Shown: in pieces, positions 9,226 to 16,722 of the stretch
Layout of the letters: the number at the start of each line of letters is the position of its first letter
Numbering within the stretch: position 1 is the stretch's first letter
Origin: Blastopirellula sediminis
GTDB lineage: Bacteria > Planctomycetota > Planctomycetia > Pirellulales > Pirellulaceae
Reading direction: 5' to 3'
Length of the DNA: 64,000 nt
Assembly (NCBI RefSeq): GCF_020966755.1
Contig: NZ_JAJKFT010000010.1
Location: forward strand, 1,824,720-1,888,719
Notes under the pieces: generated by a model
What the model saw: only the letters and a program-made list of their open reading frames with translations
Database searches by the model: none
What the model was told of the DNA's origin: nothing
Position numbers and translations under genes: made by a program

Positions 9226-10349
9226 CGCTTCGAGTAATGAGGCGGCTTTATCTTTCAGAGACTCGATCCTATGGCGCAAGGCTAGCCTGTTACCTCGCGC
9301 TTTCGTTGGCGGCCGTCGTATGCGTAATGGAATGCGGATGCGACGCGTCGACGCACTCTCCGTCGCCACTCACCACCGGCAAGGGCTCGCAAAACCAGCA
9401 GATGGAAGCTCCGCGTCCTGGCGCTGCGAGCAAACCGATCGTCGTTACGCGTGCGGATGAGCGTCACGTTCGCGTCGAGCACTTGCTTGGCGCGACGGTC
9501 GTTCCAATGACGCCGCGGCGGGTCTGCGCTCTGGCGTTTACTGACGAGCTATTGGCGATCGGCGTTCAGCCGTTGGCGGCATCATGTTCGGCGACCGGGT
9601 TTTCCGATTATCTTCGTCCGCAACTCGACGGGGTTGTTCCGATCTACCAAATGATGGGAGCGATGTTTCCTGATTTGGAGGCCATTGTACGGCTACAACC
9701 CGACCTGATTTTGACGGCGAACCCTGATCCTCAAACTTACTCGCAATTGTCGAAAATCGCGCCGGTCGTCGTGCTACATCGAAGCGATTGGGACGATCGG
9801 GTTCGGATTCTCGATGTGGGACGACTCCTGGGGAAAGAGGCGGAAGCGGCAGCGGTCTTGGCCGGGTATGACGCGAAGGTGGCGGCGGCCAAAACAGCGC
9901 TGCAGCAAAAGGTCGGCGATCAGCCGGTTTCCTTCTTTCGCGTGTTCGGACGGCAAATGTACATCCACGGACATACCCGCGGCGGACTGTTGTTGTACGA
10001 CGAACTTGGCCTTCAGCCTCCTAAGATCATTGAAGAGTCGCCTCGCGGTTATATGCTTTCGCCCGAATCGCTGCTGCAACTCGACTCGCAGCACTTGTTC
10101 GTCGCCGCCGAAGATAACCTTGGCGCCCAACGCTCGTGGGATCGGTTGCTCGAACATCCCGCTTGGAAGCGAGTGCCGGCGGTTCAGCAGGGGAATGTTT
10201 ACCCGATTCACGAGCAGCACCAATGGTTGACGCCTGGCATCCAGGGGAGGTCGCGTATGATCGACGAAATCGTCGGTGCGCTTGCTCCTGAGTCGCTCGA
10301 AAGCGTTCAGCAGGCCGAAAGATCGGCCTACGAGGCGTCGCGGTCATGA
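9222..10349 (+). CDS. Siderophore-type ABC transporter substrate-binding protein (FecB/FhuD-like)
   Basis: This 375-residue protein has a class III periplasmic binding fold. A domain near residues 95-200 contains PRRVCALAFTDELLAIGVQP and LQPDLILTANPDPQTYSQL. A second lobe contains FFRVFGRQMYIHGHTRGGLL. The start is the GTG overlapping the previous stop; an ATG five codons later is an alternative. The leader has a long hydrophobic segment followed by ECGCD. This could be a non-canonical lipobox, which would place the protein on the membrane. It would capture a ferric siderophore and hand it to the two permeases downstream. Vitamin B12 is a less likely ligand, since no cobalamin riboswitch was seen. 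The gene ends in a 4-nt ATGA overlap with the first permease. Confidence 0.87.
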   Translation: MTLRVMRRLYLSETRSYGARLACYLALSLAAVVCVMECGCDASTHSPSPLTTGKGSQNQQMEAPRPGAASKPIVVTRADERHVRVEHLLGATVVPMTPRRVCALAFTDELLAIGVQPLAASCSATGFSDYLRPQLDGVVPIYQMMGAMFPDLEAIVRLQPDLILTANPDPQTYSQLSKIAPVVVLHRSDWDDRVRILDVGRLLGKEAEAAAVLAGYDAKVAAAKTALQQKVGDQPVSFFRVFGRQMYIHGHTRGGLLLYDELGLQPPKIIEESPRGYMLSPESLLQLDSQHLFVAAEDNLGAQRSWDRLLEHPAWKRVPAVQQGNVYPIHEQHQWLTPGIQGRSRMIDEIVGALAPESLESVQQAERSAYEASRS

Positions 10350-11356
10350 TACGACATTTGGCTCCCTCCCATTATCTGCTGCTGATGTCCGGCACGCTCA
10401 TTTTGCTAATGGGCGTTTCGGTTTTGGTTGGTCCTACGCCGGCGACTGCGAGCGACGCCTGGGATGCGTTATTCGCCTATAGCGAGGCGAGCGATCCGCA
10501 GTTCGTCTTGCGTCAGATTCGCTTGCCTCGGGTCCTGCTGGCGGCGATCATCGGCGCTTCGCTGGCGACGTCGGGCGCGATCATGCAAGGAGTCACGCGC
10601 AACGATCTAGCCGGGCCAACCATTATGGGGCTTAGCAGCGGCGGAACGTTTTGCCTGTTGGCTGGGCTGTTGGTCTTGCCAGATTTTGGCTTCACTCAGG
10701 CGATCTGGTTATCTTTTCTGGGCGCCGGACTCGGCTACATGACGGTTTGCGGAGTCGCGTTTCTATCTCGCGGCGGAATGACGCCAATACGCCTGGCGTT
10801 GGCCGGCGCCGTCGTCTCGGTTTTGTTAGGGGCGATTACCCACGGCCTGACGATCTACTTCATGCTGCACGACGAGATGCTGTATTGGACGATCGGCGGC
10901 ATCGCCAACGTTTCGTGGCCGCAGGTTTATATGGCGTTGATTCCAGCGGCGCCAGGGATGGTCGCAGCGTTACTTTTGTCTCCTTCGATTACCCTGCTAA
11001 GCCTTGGGGAGGAAGTCGCCGGCGGCCTGGGGCAGCGAACCAAGCTGATCCGGGGCGGAGCGACCTTTAGCGTGCTCCTCTTAACGGCTGGTGCGGTCGC
11101 AGTCGCTGGCCCGGTTGGTTTCGTAGGCGTGATGACGCCGCACGTGGCTCGCTATTTGGTTGGCTTTGACTATCGGCGGATTATTCCCTTGGCCGCTTTG
11201 TTGGGGTCGATCCTGACTGTCGTCGCCGATATCGCGTCTCGATCGTTGATTCCGGGACAGGAAATACCGCTGGGGCTCTTTACGTCGATGATCGGGGCGA
11301 CCTTCTTCGTCGCTTTAGCGCGGAAGCAAGGATCTCATCGCGGAGGCGAACGATGA
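10346..11356 (+). CDS. FecCD-family iron(III)-siderophore ABC permease (first copy)
   Basis: This 336-residue polytopic membrane protein of the FecCD/BtuC family has about ten hydrophobic segments. Conserved segments include GASLATSGAIMQGVTRNDLA and, in the C-terminal half, GPVGFVGVMTPHVARYLVG. This is the loop known in BtuC/FhuB to contact the ATPase and the binding protein. It overlaps the binding-protein gene and the next permease by 4 nt on each side, the tightest coupling possible, which supports a heterodimeric channel with the following permease. Length and motifs match intact members of the family. Confidence 0.92.
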   Translation: MIRHLAPSHYLLLMSGTLILLMGVSVLVGPTPATASDAWDALFAYSEASDPQFVLRQIRLPRVLLAAIIGASLATSGAIMQGVTRNDLAGPTIMGLSSGGTFCLLAGLLVLPDFGFTQAIWLSFLGAGLGYMTVCGVAFLSRGGMTPIRLALAGAVVSVLLGAITHGLTIYFMLHDEMLYWTIGGIANVSWPQVYMALIPAAPGMVAALLLSPSITLLSLGEEVAGGLGQRTKLIRGGATFSVLLLTAGAVAVAGPVGFVGVMTPHVARYLVGFDYRRIIPLAALLGSILTVVADIASRSLIPGQEIPLGLFTSMIGATFFVALARKQGSHRGGER

Positions 11357-12345
11357 GTCCGGTCGACAAACGTACCGTTTCGCTGCTGTTCGTTCTCGCG
11401 GTTTTGGCGTGCCTTGTCAGTCTTTGTCTTGGCAGCCAATGGATATCGCCAGTTACCCTCGTTAGCAGCCTAACGGGGCAGGGGGACGAAACTTACCAGA
11501 TGGTCTTCTGGTCGTTTCGTCTTCCCCGCGTGTTGATGGTGATGCTCGTTGGCTGGGGAATCGCGATCTCCGGCGTCTTGATGCAAGGCGTCTTACGCAA
11601 CGACTTGGCCGATCCGGGGATCATGGGCGTAGCGGCTGGCGGGAACTTTGGCGTGACGTTGGCCTTGCTGATCTTCGGCACACAGATCGCATCCCCTTGG
11701 ACAATACCTTTGGTCAGCATCGCCGGCGCGATAGGGACGGTGACGCTCGTTTGCGGGTTGGCTTTCGATCGACGTGGCCTCTACCCAGCACGACTTCTTT
11801 TGACCGCCGTGGCGGTTACGGCAGCCTTGGGATCGTTCACGCTCGTACTATCTTTGAACGTCGATCGCGAAGTTTACGCGCAAGCGTTGGCCTGGACGAC
11901 CGGCAGCTTTAGCAAGGCGGACTGGAACTACGTCGTCGCGCTAACGGTATGGCTGGGCCTGCTGTCGATGATCGTGCTTGCGATTTGCCCGGTGATGAAC
12001 GTCTTGCGGCTCAAGGATGAAAGCGTCGTTGGTCTCGGATTGGATGTTTTCCGATGGCGCGTCGCGTTGCTCGTGCTGGCCGTCACGTTGGGAGCGTCGT
12101 CGATGGCGATGTCAGGAGGGCTTGTCTTTTTGGGACTGATTGCGCCGCACATCGCCCGTCGACTTGTCGGCCCACAGCATTTCGCTTTGGTTCCAGCCGC
12201 CGGAATGGTTGGAATGCTGTTGCTGATGTCAGCGGATGCAGGAGGGCGATCGTTATTTGCTCCTGTGGAGATCCCGGCGGGCATCATGACCGGAGCGATC
12301 GGCGGAATGTATTTCGTGTACCAATTGATGACGACGAAAGGGTGA
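11353..12345 (+). CDS. FecCD-family iron(III)-siderophore ABC permease (second copy)
   Basis: This 330-residue permease is paralogous to the preceding one. It has the same family signatures, GVLMQGVLRNDLADPGIMG and GGLVFLGLIAPHIARRLVG, and about ten membrane segments. Two different FecCD permeases side by side are usual for heterodimeric siderophore importers such as FecCD or FepDG. The ATPase gene starts 6 nt after its stop. The protein is full length with no sign of decay. Confidence 0.92.
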   Translation: MSPVDKRTVSLLFVLAVLACLVSLCLGSQWISPVTLVSSLTGQGDETYQMVFWSFRLPRVLMVMLVGWGIAISGVLMQGVLRNDLADPGIMGVAAGGNFGVTLALLIFGTQIASPWTIPLVSIAGAIGTVTLVCGLAFDRRGLYPARLLLTAVAVTAALGSFTLVLSLNVDREVYAQALAWTTGSFSKADWNYVVALTVWLGLLSMIVLAICPVMNVLRLKDESVVGLGLDVFRWRVALLVLAVTLGASSMAMSGGLVFLGLIAPHIARRLVGPQHFALVPAAGMVGMLLLMSADAGGRSLFAPVEIPAGIMTGAIGGMYFVYQLMTTKG

Positions 12346-12350
12346 GCGCC

Positions 12351-13160
12351 ATGGCGAACAGCGACCGGCTTCGTTGCGATCAACTGACCCTTGCGTATGA
12401 CCAGACCGAGGTCATCCGTCAGTTGTCGCTCGAAATACCGACAGGGCAGATCACGACGCTCATAGGGCCCAATGGTTGCGGCAAGTCGACTTTGCTCAAG
12501 GGACTAGCGCGGTTGATGCCGCCCAAGAGCGGCGCCGCTTATCTGGACGGCAAAGCGATTCATCAGCAGTCGACGCGGCAGGTTGCTCGGCAGTTGGCGG
12601 TCTTGCTGCAAAACCCGGAAGCGCCGGAAGGGTTATCGGTTCGCGAACTTCTCGCGCTTGGCCGCTACCCGCATCAAGGCTTTTTCGGAACGATTACGCA
12701 CGAGGATGAAGCGAAGATTGACGACGCGCTGGAGATGGCCGGAATTCAACATCTGGCCGAGCGGCCATTGGGCGAGCTTTCGGGCGGGCAGCGACAGTTG
12801 GCCTGGATCGCAATGGCGCTGGCGCAAGATGCCGAGATTCTGCTATTGGACGAGCCGACGACGTTCCTTGACATGGTTCATCAACTGGAAGTGTTGAACC
12901 TGCTAGAGCGGCTGCACCAGGGTCGGCGTCGGACGATCGTGCTCGTCTTGCACGACATCAACCATGCGGCTCGCTTTTCGCAGCATCTGATCGCATTGCG
13001 TGAAGGTCGAATCGTGCGGAGCGGCTCGCCGCGCGAAATCGTTACCCGTGACTTGTTAGCGGATGTCTTTCAGGTCGAGGCTGCGATTTTGACTGATCCT
13101 CATTCCGACGCCCCTTACTGCATTCCGCTGCGGCCAATGACCGAAACGCTAGCGACATAA
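12351..13160 (+). CDS. Siderophore ABC transporter ATP-binding protein (FecE-like)
   Basis: The ATG at 12351 gives a 269-residue product and lies 6 nt after the permease stop; the same frame is open further upstream inside the permease gene, but that extension is not expected to be translated. All ATPase motifs are present: Walker A GPNGCGKST (residues 39-47), a Q-loop near VLLQNPEAPEG, signature LSGGQRQLAWI, Walker B ILLLDEPTTFLD and the H-loop Val-Leu-His-Asp. The pattern MVHQLEVLNLL after Walker B is typical of FecE/FepC-type proteins. It energises import through the two permeases. Together with the binding protein this makes a complete importer, but no TonB-dependent outer-membrane receptor is encoded nearby. 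Confidence 0.93.
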   Translation: MANSDRLRCDQLTLAYDQTEVIRQLSLEIPTGQITTLIGPNGCGKSTLLKGLARLMPPKSGAAYLDGKAIHQQSTRQVARQLAVLLQNPEAPEGLSVRELLALGRYPHQGFFGTITHEDEAKIDDALEMAGIQHLAERPLGELSGGQRQLAWIAMALAQDAEILLLDEPTTFLDMVHQLEVLNLLERLHQGRRRTIVLVLHDINHAARFSQHLIALREGRIVRSGSPREIVTRDLLADVFQVEAAILTDPHSDAPYCIPLRPMTETLAT

Positions 13161-13194
13161 CGCCTCTCACCTTTTTTCAATATCGAGAACGACC

Positions 13195-14457
13195 TTGATT
13201 TTTCGCTTTTGTCTCTATGGACTGCTGAAGAACCAGCGCTACTTTGCGCCGTTCTGGATTTTGGCGTTCCTGGACAAAGGTCTGTCGTTCGCGATGATCG
13301 GTTTGTTGATCGGGTTTCGCGAAATCTGCGTCGCTTTGCTAGAGATTCCGACCGGGGCGATCGCCGATGCCGTCGGCAGACGTTGGGCGATGATCCTGTC
13401 GCATGTCGCCTACGTCGCGGCGTTTCTCACGTTTGGGTTCACGACGTCGCTCGTCGCCCTGTTTGTGGCGATGTTCGCCTTCTCGATCGGCGAGGCGTTC
13501 CGCACCGGAACGCACAAAGCGATCATCTTCGCCTGGCTGAAAAGCCAAGGACGTGAAAAAGAGAAAACGCACATTTATGGCGTGACTCGCAGTTGGTCGC
13601 AGATGGGCTCGGCGATCTCGGTGGTCCTGGCGGCGGCGCTCGTCTTTTGGCTGGAGGATTATTCGGTCATTTTCTGGATCAGTGCGATCCCGGCCTCCTT
13701 GAACATCGTCAATTTTCTCGGCTATCCGAAGTCGCTTGATTTTTCCATCGAGCAAAAAACGGATGGCGGAGGAACGCTGGTCTTGCTTTGGCGAGCAACT
13801 TGGCAATGTTTCGCCGCGAAGAATCTACGTCGCCCGATCACCGAGTCGATGGCCTACGAAGGAATGTACGGCGCCAGCAAAGACTATTTACAACCATTGA
13901 TTCAAAACGTCGCTCTGGCGCTTCCCTTGTTCGCTGCCTGGGAAACGACGCAGCGAACGGCTGTTCTGATCGCCATCGTCTACGCGGTGTTGTACGTCCT
14001 GGGGAGTTTCGCTTCGCGCTATTCCGGTCCGATTGCAGCAGCGCTGGGAAGCGAGCGAAGAGCGGCTCGCTACTTATGGATCGCCTATGGGGCTGCGTTT
14101 CTGCTGCTTTTGCTGGGAATCGTTACCGCGTGGACCATGCTCGCTATTCTCAGCTTTGTGCTGTTGGCCGTCATGCAGAACATCTGGCGACCGATCCTAA
14201 TCAGCCGCGTAGCGGATGAAGCCGACGACAGCGTCATGGCGACCGTATTGAGCGTCGAGTCGCAGGCCAAATCGCTGGGGATCTCGATCATCGCTCCGCT
14301 ACTTGGCTGGGCGGTCGACGTGACGCCACAGCCTTACCAATTTACCCCGATTGCGATGCTGGGGATCGCAATCGCGCTGATTGCGCTCGTCGCGCCGCCA
14401 GAGGTGATCGCCGCTCCCGAAGTCGAAGGCAATCAGCAAACGTCAACTCCTGGCTAG
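13195..14457 (+). CDS. MFS transporter
   Basis: This 420-residue protein has about twelve hydrophobic segments and the MFS motif A, GAIADAVGRR, between the second and third. The start is a TTG at 13195 that puts the first membrane helix close to the N-terminus; no ATG lies in a better place. It follows the ATPase gene by 34 nt in the same direction. MFS proteins next to siderophore importers often export a siderophore or recycle its iron-free form, and that is the role I infer here. An unrelated drug or metabolite exporter cannot be excluded, as the substrate cannot be read from the sequence. Confidence 0.85.
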   Translation: MIFRFCLYGLLKNQRYFAPFWILAFLDKGLSFAMIGLLIGFREICVALLEIPTGAIADAVGRRWAMILSHVAYVAAFLTFGFTTSLVALFVAMFAFSIGEAFRTGTHKAIIFAWLKSQGREKEKTHIYGVTRSWSQMGSAISVVLAAALVFWLEDYSVIFWISAIPASLNIVNFLGYPKSLDFSIEQKTDGGGTLVLLWRATWQCFAAKNLRRPITESMAYEGMYGASKDYLQPLIQNVALALPLFAAWETTQRTAVLIAIVYAVLYVLGSFASRYSGPIAAALGSERRAARYLWIAYGAAFLLLLLGIVTAWTMLAILSFVLLAVMQNIWRPILISRVADEADDSVMATVLSVESQAKSLGISIIAPLLGWAVDVTPQPYQFTPIAMLGIAIALIALVAPPEVIAAPEVEGNQQTSTPG

Positions 14458-14511
14458 TCATTATTTCAAACCCTATTCAAACAACGCTCCTCCAATTATA
14501 GGAACGCAACC

Positions 14512-16098
14512 ATGTCAGAAATCGCCCCCGTATTGATCGCCGGCCAATGGCGAGCGGCCAACTGCGCCGAAACGTTTCGCGCGGAAAACCCGATCACCCA
14601 AGAGCCGCTGTCAGGCGAATATCCGGTTAGTGCCTGGGAAGATTGCGACGCGGCGCTAACCGCGGCGGCCGAAGCGGCCGACCAACTGCTGGAAATCTCG
14701 CCGAAGCGAATCCAGAAATTCCTGCTCCGACTGGCCGACTTGATGGAGGCGAATCGCGAGTCGATTGGTCAATTGGCCAGTCAGGAAAGCGGCTTGCCCG
14801 AGAAGCGTCTTGCCGGCCGCGAAATGGACCGCACGACCGATCAAATTCGCCAAGCGGCTGACGCCGCAGCAGATCGTTCGTGGAAGCAGATTTCGATCGA
14901 GACGAAACGCGACATGCGTTCGATGTTGGCGGCGATCGGACCTGTCGCCATCTTCAGCCCGAACAACTTTCCGTTGTCGTGGAACACGATCTCTGGCGGT
15001 GATTTTGCGTCGGCGGTTGCGGCTGGAAACCCGGTGATCGCGATCGCGAACTCGTCAGCCCCTGGCACGACGAAGATTTTGGCCGAACTTGCTTTTCAGG
15101 CTTCGCAAGAAGCGGATCTGCCGGCGGGCATGGTTCAGTTTTTGTATCGCCTGAGCCACGCGGATGGGAAACGCCTGGTTGCTGATTCACGTATTGGAGC
15201 GACGGCGTTCACTGGCGGTACTGCGGCCGGCCTGGCGCTCAAAGCGGCTGCCGATGCGGTGGGCAAGCCGATTTACGTTGCGATGTCGAGCGTCAACCCG
15301 ATCGTCTTTCTCTCCAACGCGATTCGCGAACAGGGGGAAGAACTGGTAAACCGCTTTGGCAACGTCTGCCTGAAGGGAACCGGACAGTTCTGCACGCAGC
15401 CTGGCTTGGCGATTGTGATTGACGGCGCCGAGAGCCAGGGCTTCATCGCCGCCATCAAGTCGAAATTTGACGAATCGACGCCGGGCACGCTCGGTTCTAA
15501 GAAGACGTTGGAGAACCTCGTCGCGAAGATCGAGGTTTTGAAGAAAGCCGGCGCGACGGTCATCAGCGATGAAGGTAAATCCAAGGGCGAAGGGTACAGC
15601 CATCCGAATACGTTGTTCCAGGTCAGCGGCGCCGATTTTCTGAAGTCGCCGGCGGCATTGCAAACCGAGGCGTTCGGAAACGCGGCGATGTTCGTCGTCT
15701 GCCAAGATATCGCCGAAGCCAAAGCGGTGATTGACTCGCTTCATGGCCAATTGGCCGGCTGTATCTACAGCAGCACCGACGGAGCGGATGCAGCGGCGTA
15801 CGCGACGCTCGCCCCGCGACTGCGCCGCAAGGTTGGCCGCTTCATGGACGACAAGATGCCCAACGGCATGCCGGTCAGCATCGGCATGGGACATGGCGGA
15901 CCGTTCCCCGCATCCGGCCATCCCGGCTTCACATCGGTCGGCATCCCGAACGCGATGCGACGATTCGCCGTACTCCAGTCGTACGATCAGGCACGCCACA
16001 ATCACTTGCCTGAAGAGTTGCAAAACAAGAATCCGAGCGGACAACTGTGGCGGAACATCGACGGTCAGTGGACGACGGGAGACGTCGCTGACGCGTAA
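14512..16098 (+). CDS. Aldehyde dehydrogenase, 2-oxoglutarate-semialdehyde dehydrogenase type
   Basis: This 528-residue NAD(P)-dependent aldehyde dehydrogenase is close in length and motifs to the KGSADH (2,5-dioxovalerate dehydrogenase) subgroup. The catalytic Cys294 sits in GTGQFCTQPG. The cofactor site shows FSPNNFPLSWNT (the oxyanion-hole Asn region) and AFTGGTAAG. The glycine-rich end ISIGMGHGGPFPASGHP is typical of the subgroup, which oxidises the last intermediate of pentose or uronate/hydroxyproline breakdown to 2-oxoglutarate. The ATG has the weak ribosome site TAGGAA. It is the last gene of the cassette and is followed by a hairpin terminator. Its link with iron uptake is not obvious; supply of 2-oxoglutarate or turnover of a siderophore moiety are both speculative. 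Confidence 0.9.
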   Translation: MSEIAPVLIAGQWRAANCAETFRAENPITQEPLSGEYPVSAWEDCDAALTAAAEAADQLLEISPKRIQKFLLRLADLMEANRESIGQLASQESGLPEKRLAGREMDRTTDQIRQAADAAADRSWKQISIETKRDMRSMLAAIGPVAIFSPNNFPLSWNTISGGDFASAVAAGNPVIAIANSSAPGTTKILAELAFQASQEADLPAGMVQFLYRLSHADGKRLVADSRIGATAFTGGTAAGLALKAAADAVGKPIYVAMSSVNPIVFLSNAIREQGEELVNRFGNVCLKGTGQFCTQPGLAIVIDGAESQGFIAAIKSKFDESTPGTLGSKKTLENLVAKIEVLKKAGATVISDEGKSKGEGYSHPNTLFQVSGADFLKSPAALQTEAFGNAAMFVVCQDIAEAKAVIDSLHGQLAGCIYSSTDGADAAAYATLAPRLRRKVGRFMDDKMPNGMPVSIGMGHGGPFPASGHPGFTSVGIPNAMRRFAVLQSYDQARHNHLPEELQNKNPSGQLWRNIDGQWTTGDVADA

Positions 16099-16125
16099 TT
16101 GTCGATGGATGGAGCAAATCAAGCG

Positions 16126-16170
16126 ACTTCCCGCTAGAGTGCCTGAGTTTTCTAGCGGGAAGTTTCGTTG
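16126..16170 (+). terminator. Hairpin terminator after the aldehyde dehydrogenase gene
   Basis: A perfect 13-bp stem joins ACTTCCCGCTAGA (16126-16138) to 16151-16163 across a 12-nt loop. The tail TTTCGTTGTT follows on the plus strand. It lies 28 nt after the aldehyde dehydrogenase stop and most likely ends the iron-uptake operon transcript. Confidence 0.75.
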
Positions 16171-16191
16171 TTGGGACGTTGGCTTCGGCCT

Positions 16192-16245
16192 TGTCTGATG
16201 CTTCTGAACTCGTGTCTGATTTTGGCCGATTTAGGCTCCAGCGGC
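16192..16245 (+). repeat. Dispersed 54-nt intergenic repeat, copy 1
   Basis: These 54 nt match 22365-22418 at about 43 of 54 positions without gaps, with conserved blocks TGTCTGAT, TCGTGTCTGATTT and GCTCCAGCGGC. Each copy contains the word GTCTGAT twice, about 21 nt apart. It lies downstream of a gene end and contains no reading frame. A shorter third copy is at 25126. The role is unknown: a protein-binding array, a small mobile repeat or an RNA element are all possible. Confidence 0.75.
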
Positions 16246-16314
16246 AAAAATCGCTGCTTTTGTAAGTGTCCTATTCACAGCATGTTGCGGTGGCGAATTC
16301 CTGAGGGTTTTCGC

Positions 16315-16330
16315 TCCCGCTGCCTCCACT
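16315..16330 (+). repeat. tmRNA-3'-end-like direct repeat, right copy (possible att site)
   Basis: TCCCGCTGCCTCCACT differs from the left copy at 7285-7300 by one base. The bases just before it, GAGGGTTTTCGC, also recall the T-arm of a tmRNA (GGGTTCGA type) with one extra base, so this copy is the better match to an ssrA 3' end. A strong hairpin follows at once. With the left copy it encloses a 9-kb cassette. No integrase gene is visible, so any excision would need to be driven in trans. This is inference. Confidence 0.45.
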
Positions 16331-16370
16331 ACAGGGGCATCGGAATCATCCGATGCCCCTGTTTGTTTCT
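16331..16370 (+). terminator. Rho-independent terminator (14-bp stem, 4-nt loop)
   Basis: ACAGGGGCATCGGA (16331-16344) pairs perfectly with 16349-16362 across the loop ATCA, followed by a T-rich tail (TTGTTTCT). No protein gene ends directly upstream, since the operon already has a hairpin at 16126. This hairpin belongs with the tmRNA-like 3' sequence, just as at 7304, although the two hairpins differ completely in sequence. Confidence 0.8.
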
Positions 16371-16722
16371 TGGCGTGAGACGTTGACGCATGATCGTGAT
16401 TTACGTCAGGGCATTTCCGTTGTTATTTCCACGGACGGGACGAGCGATTTCCCACTAGAATTGAAGCGGCGGACCGACAGATTCGCAAAAAAAGCCTTAG
16501 TGCAGTCGCGCATCGCCCGCGTCGCGTGAAATTTGCCAAGAAACCACCGCCACAGCATTTCATACTTGAAGCTCCTTTCAGCTGCGAAATACACTAAGGG
16601 CTTCACCCGCCTATAGATAGGTCGCATAAAACGCCACCTCCCTTGGAGCGCTTGTCGCTTAGCTCAGCTCCGGTTTGGCTCGATGCGATCGCCGATTCGA
16701 GCGTGGAAGGAACTCCCTACCT
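16371..16722. other. Intergenic region upstream of the second PSD1 gene
   Basis: This gap should contain the promoter for the PSD1 gene at 16723; CTATAGATAGG near 16611 has a possible -10 element. On the minus strand two short overlapping frames have good ribosome-binding sites, described separately. Otherwise I see no RNA gene or repeat. Confidence 0.4.
16423..16563 (-). CDS. Candidate small peptide gene (46 codons), doubtful
   Basis: An ATG at 16563 is preceded on the minus strand by AAAGGAG at 8-nt spacing, a strong ribosome-binding site in a genome where many starts have weak ones. The product, beginning MKCCGGGFLANF, is Cys- and Arg-rich with no recognised domain. A different frame (ATG at 16627, 73 codons, ending at 16406) also has a GGGAGG site nine bases upstream and overlaps this one, and both cannot be ordinary genes. 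The region could equally be an untranslated RNA. I see no homolog in the window. Confidence 0.2.
   Translation of the reverse strand: MKCCGGGFLANFTRRGRCATALRLFLRICRSAASILVGNRSSRPWK

Noticed and set aside
16250-16330. A complete tRNA or tmRNA gene ending at 16330
   Set aside because: Only the 3' acceptor/T-arm-like part is recognisable; no matching 5' acceptor strand, D-arm or anticodon arm could be folded upstream.
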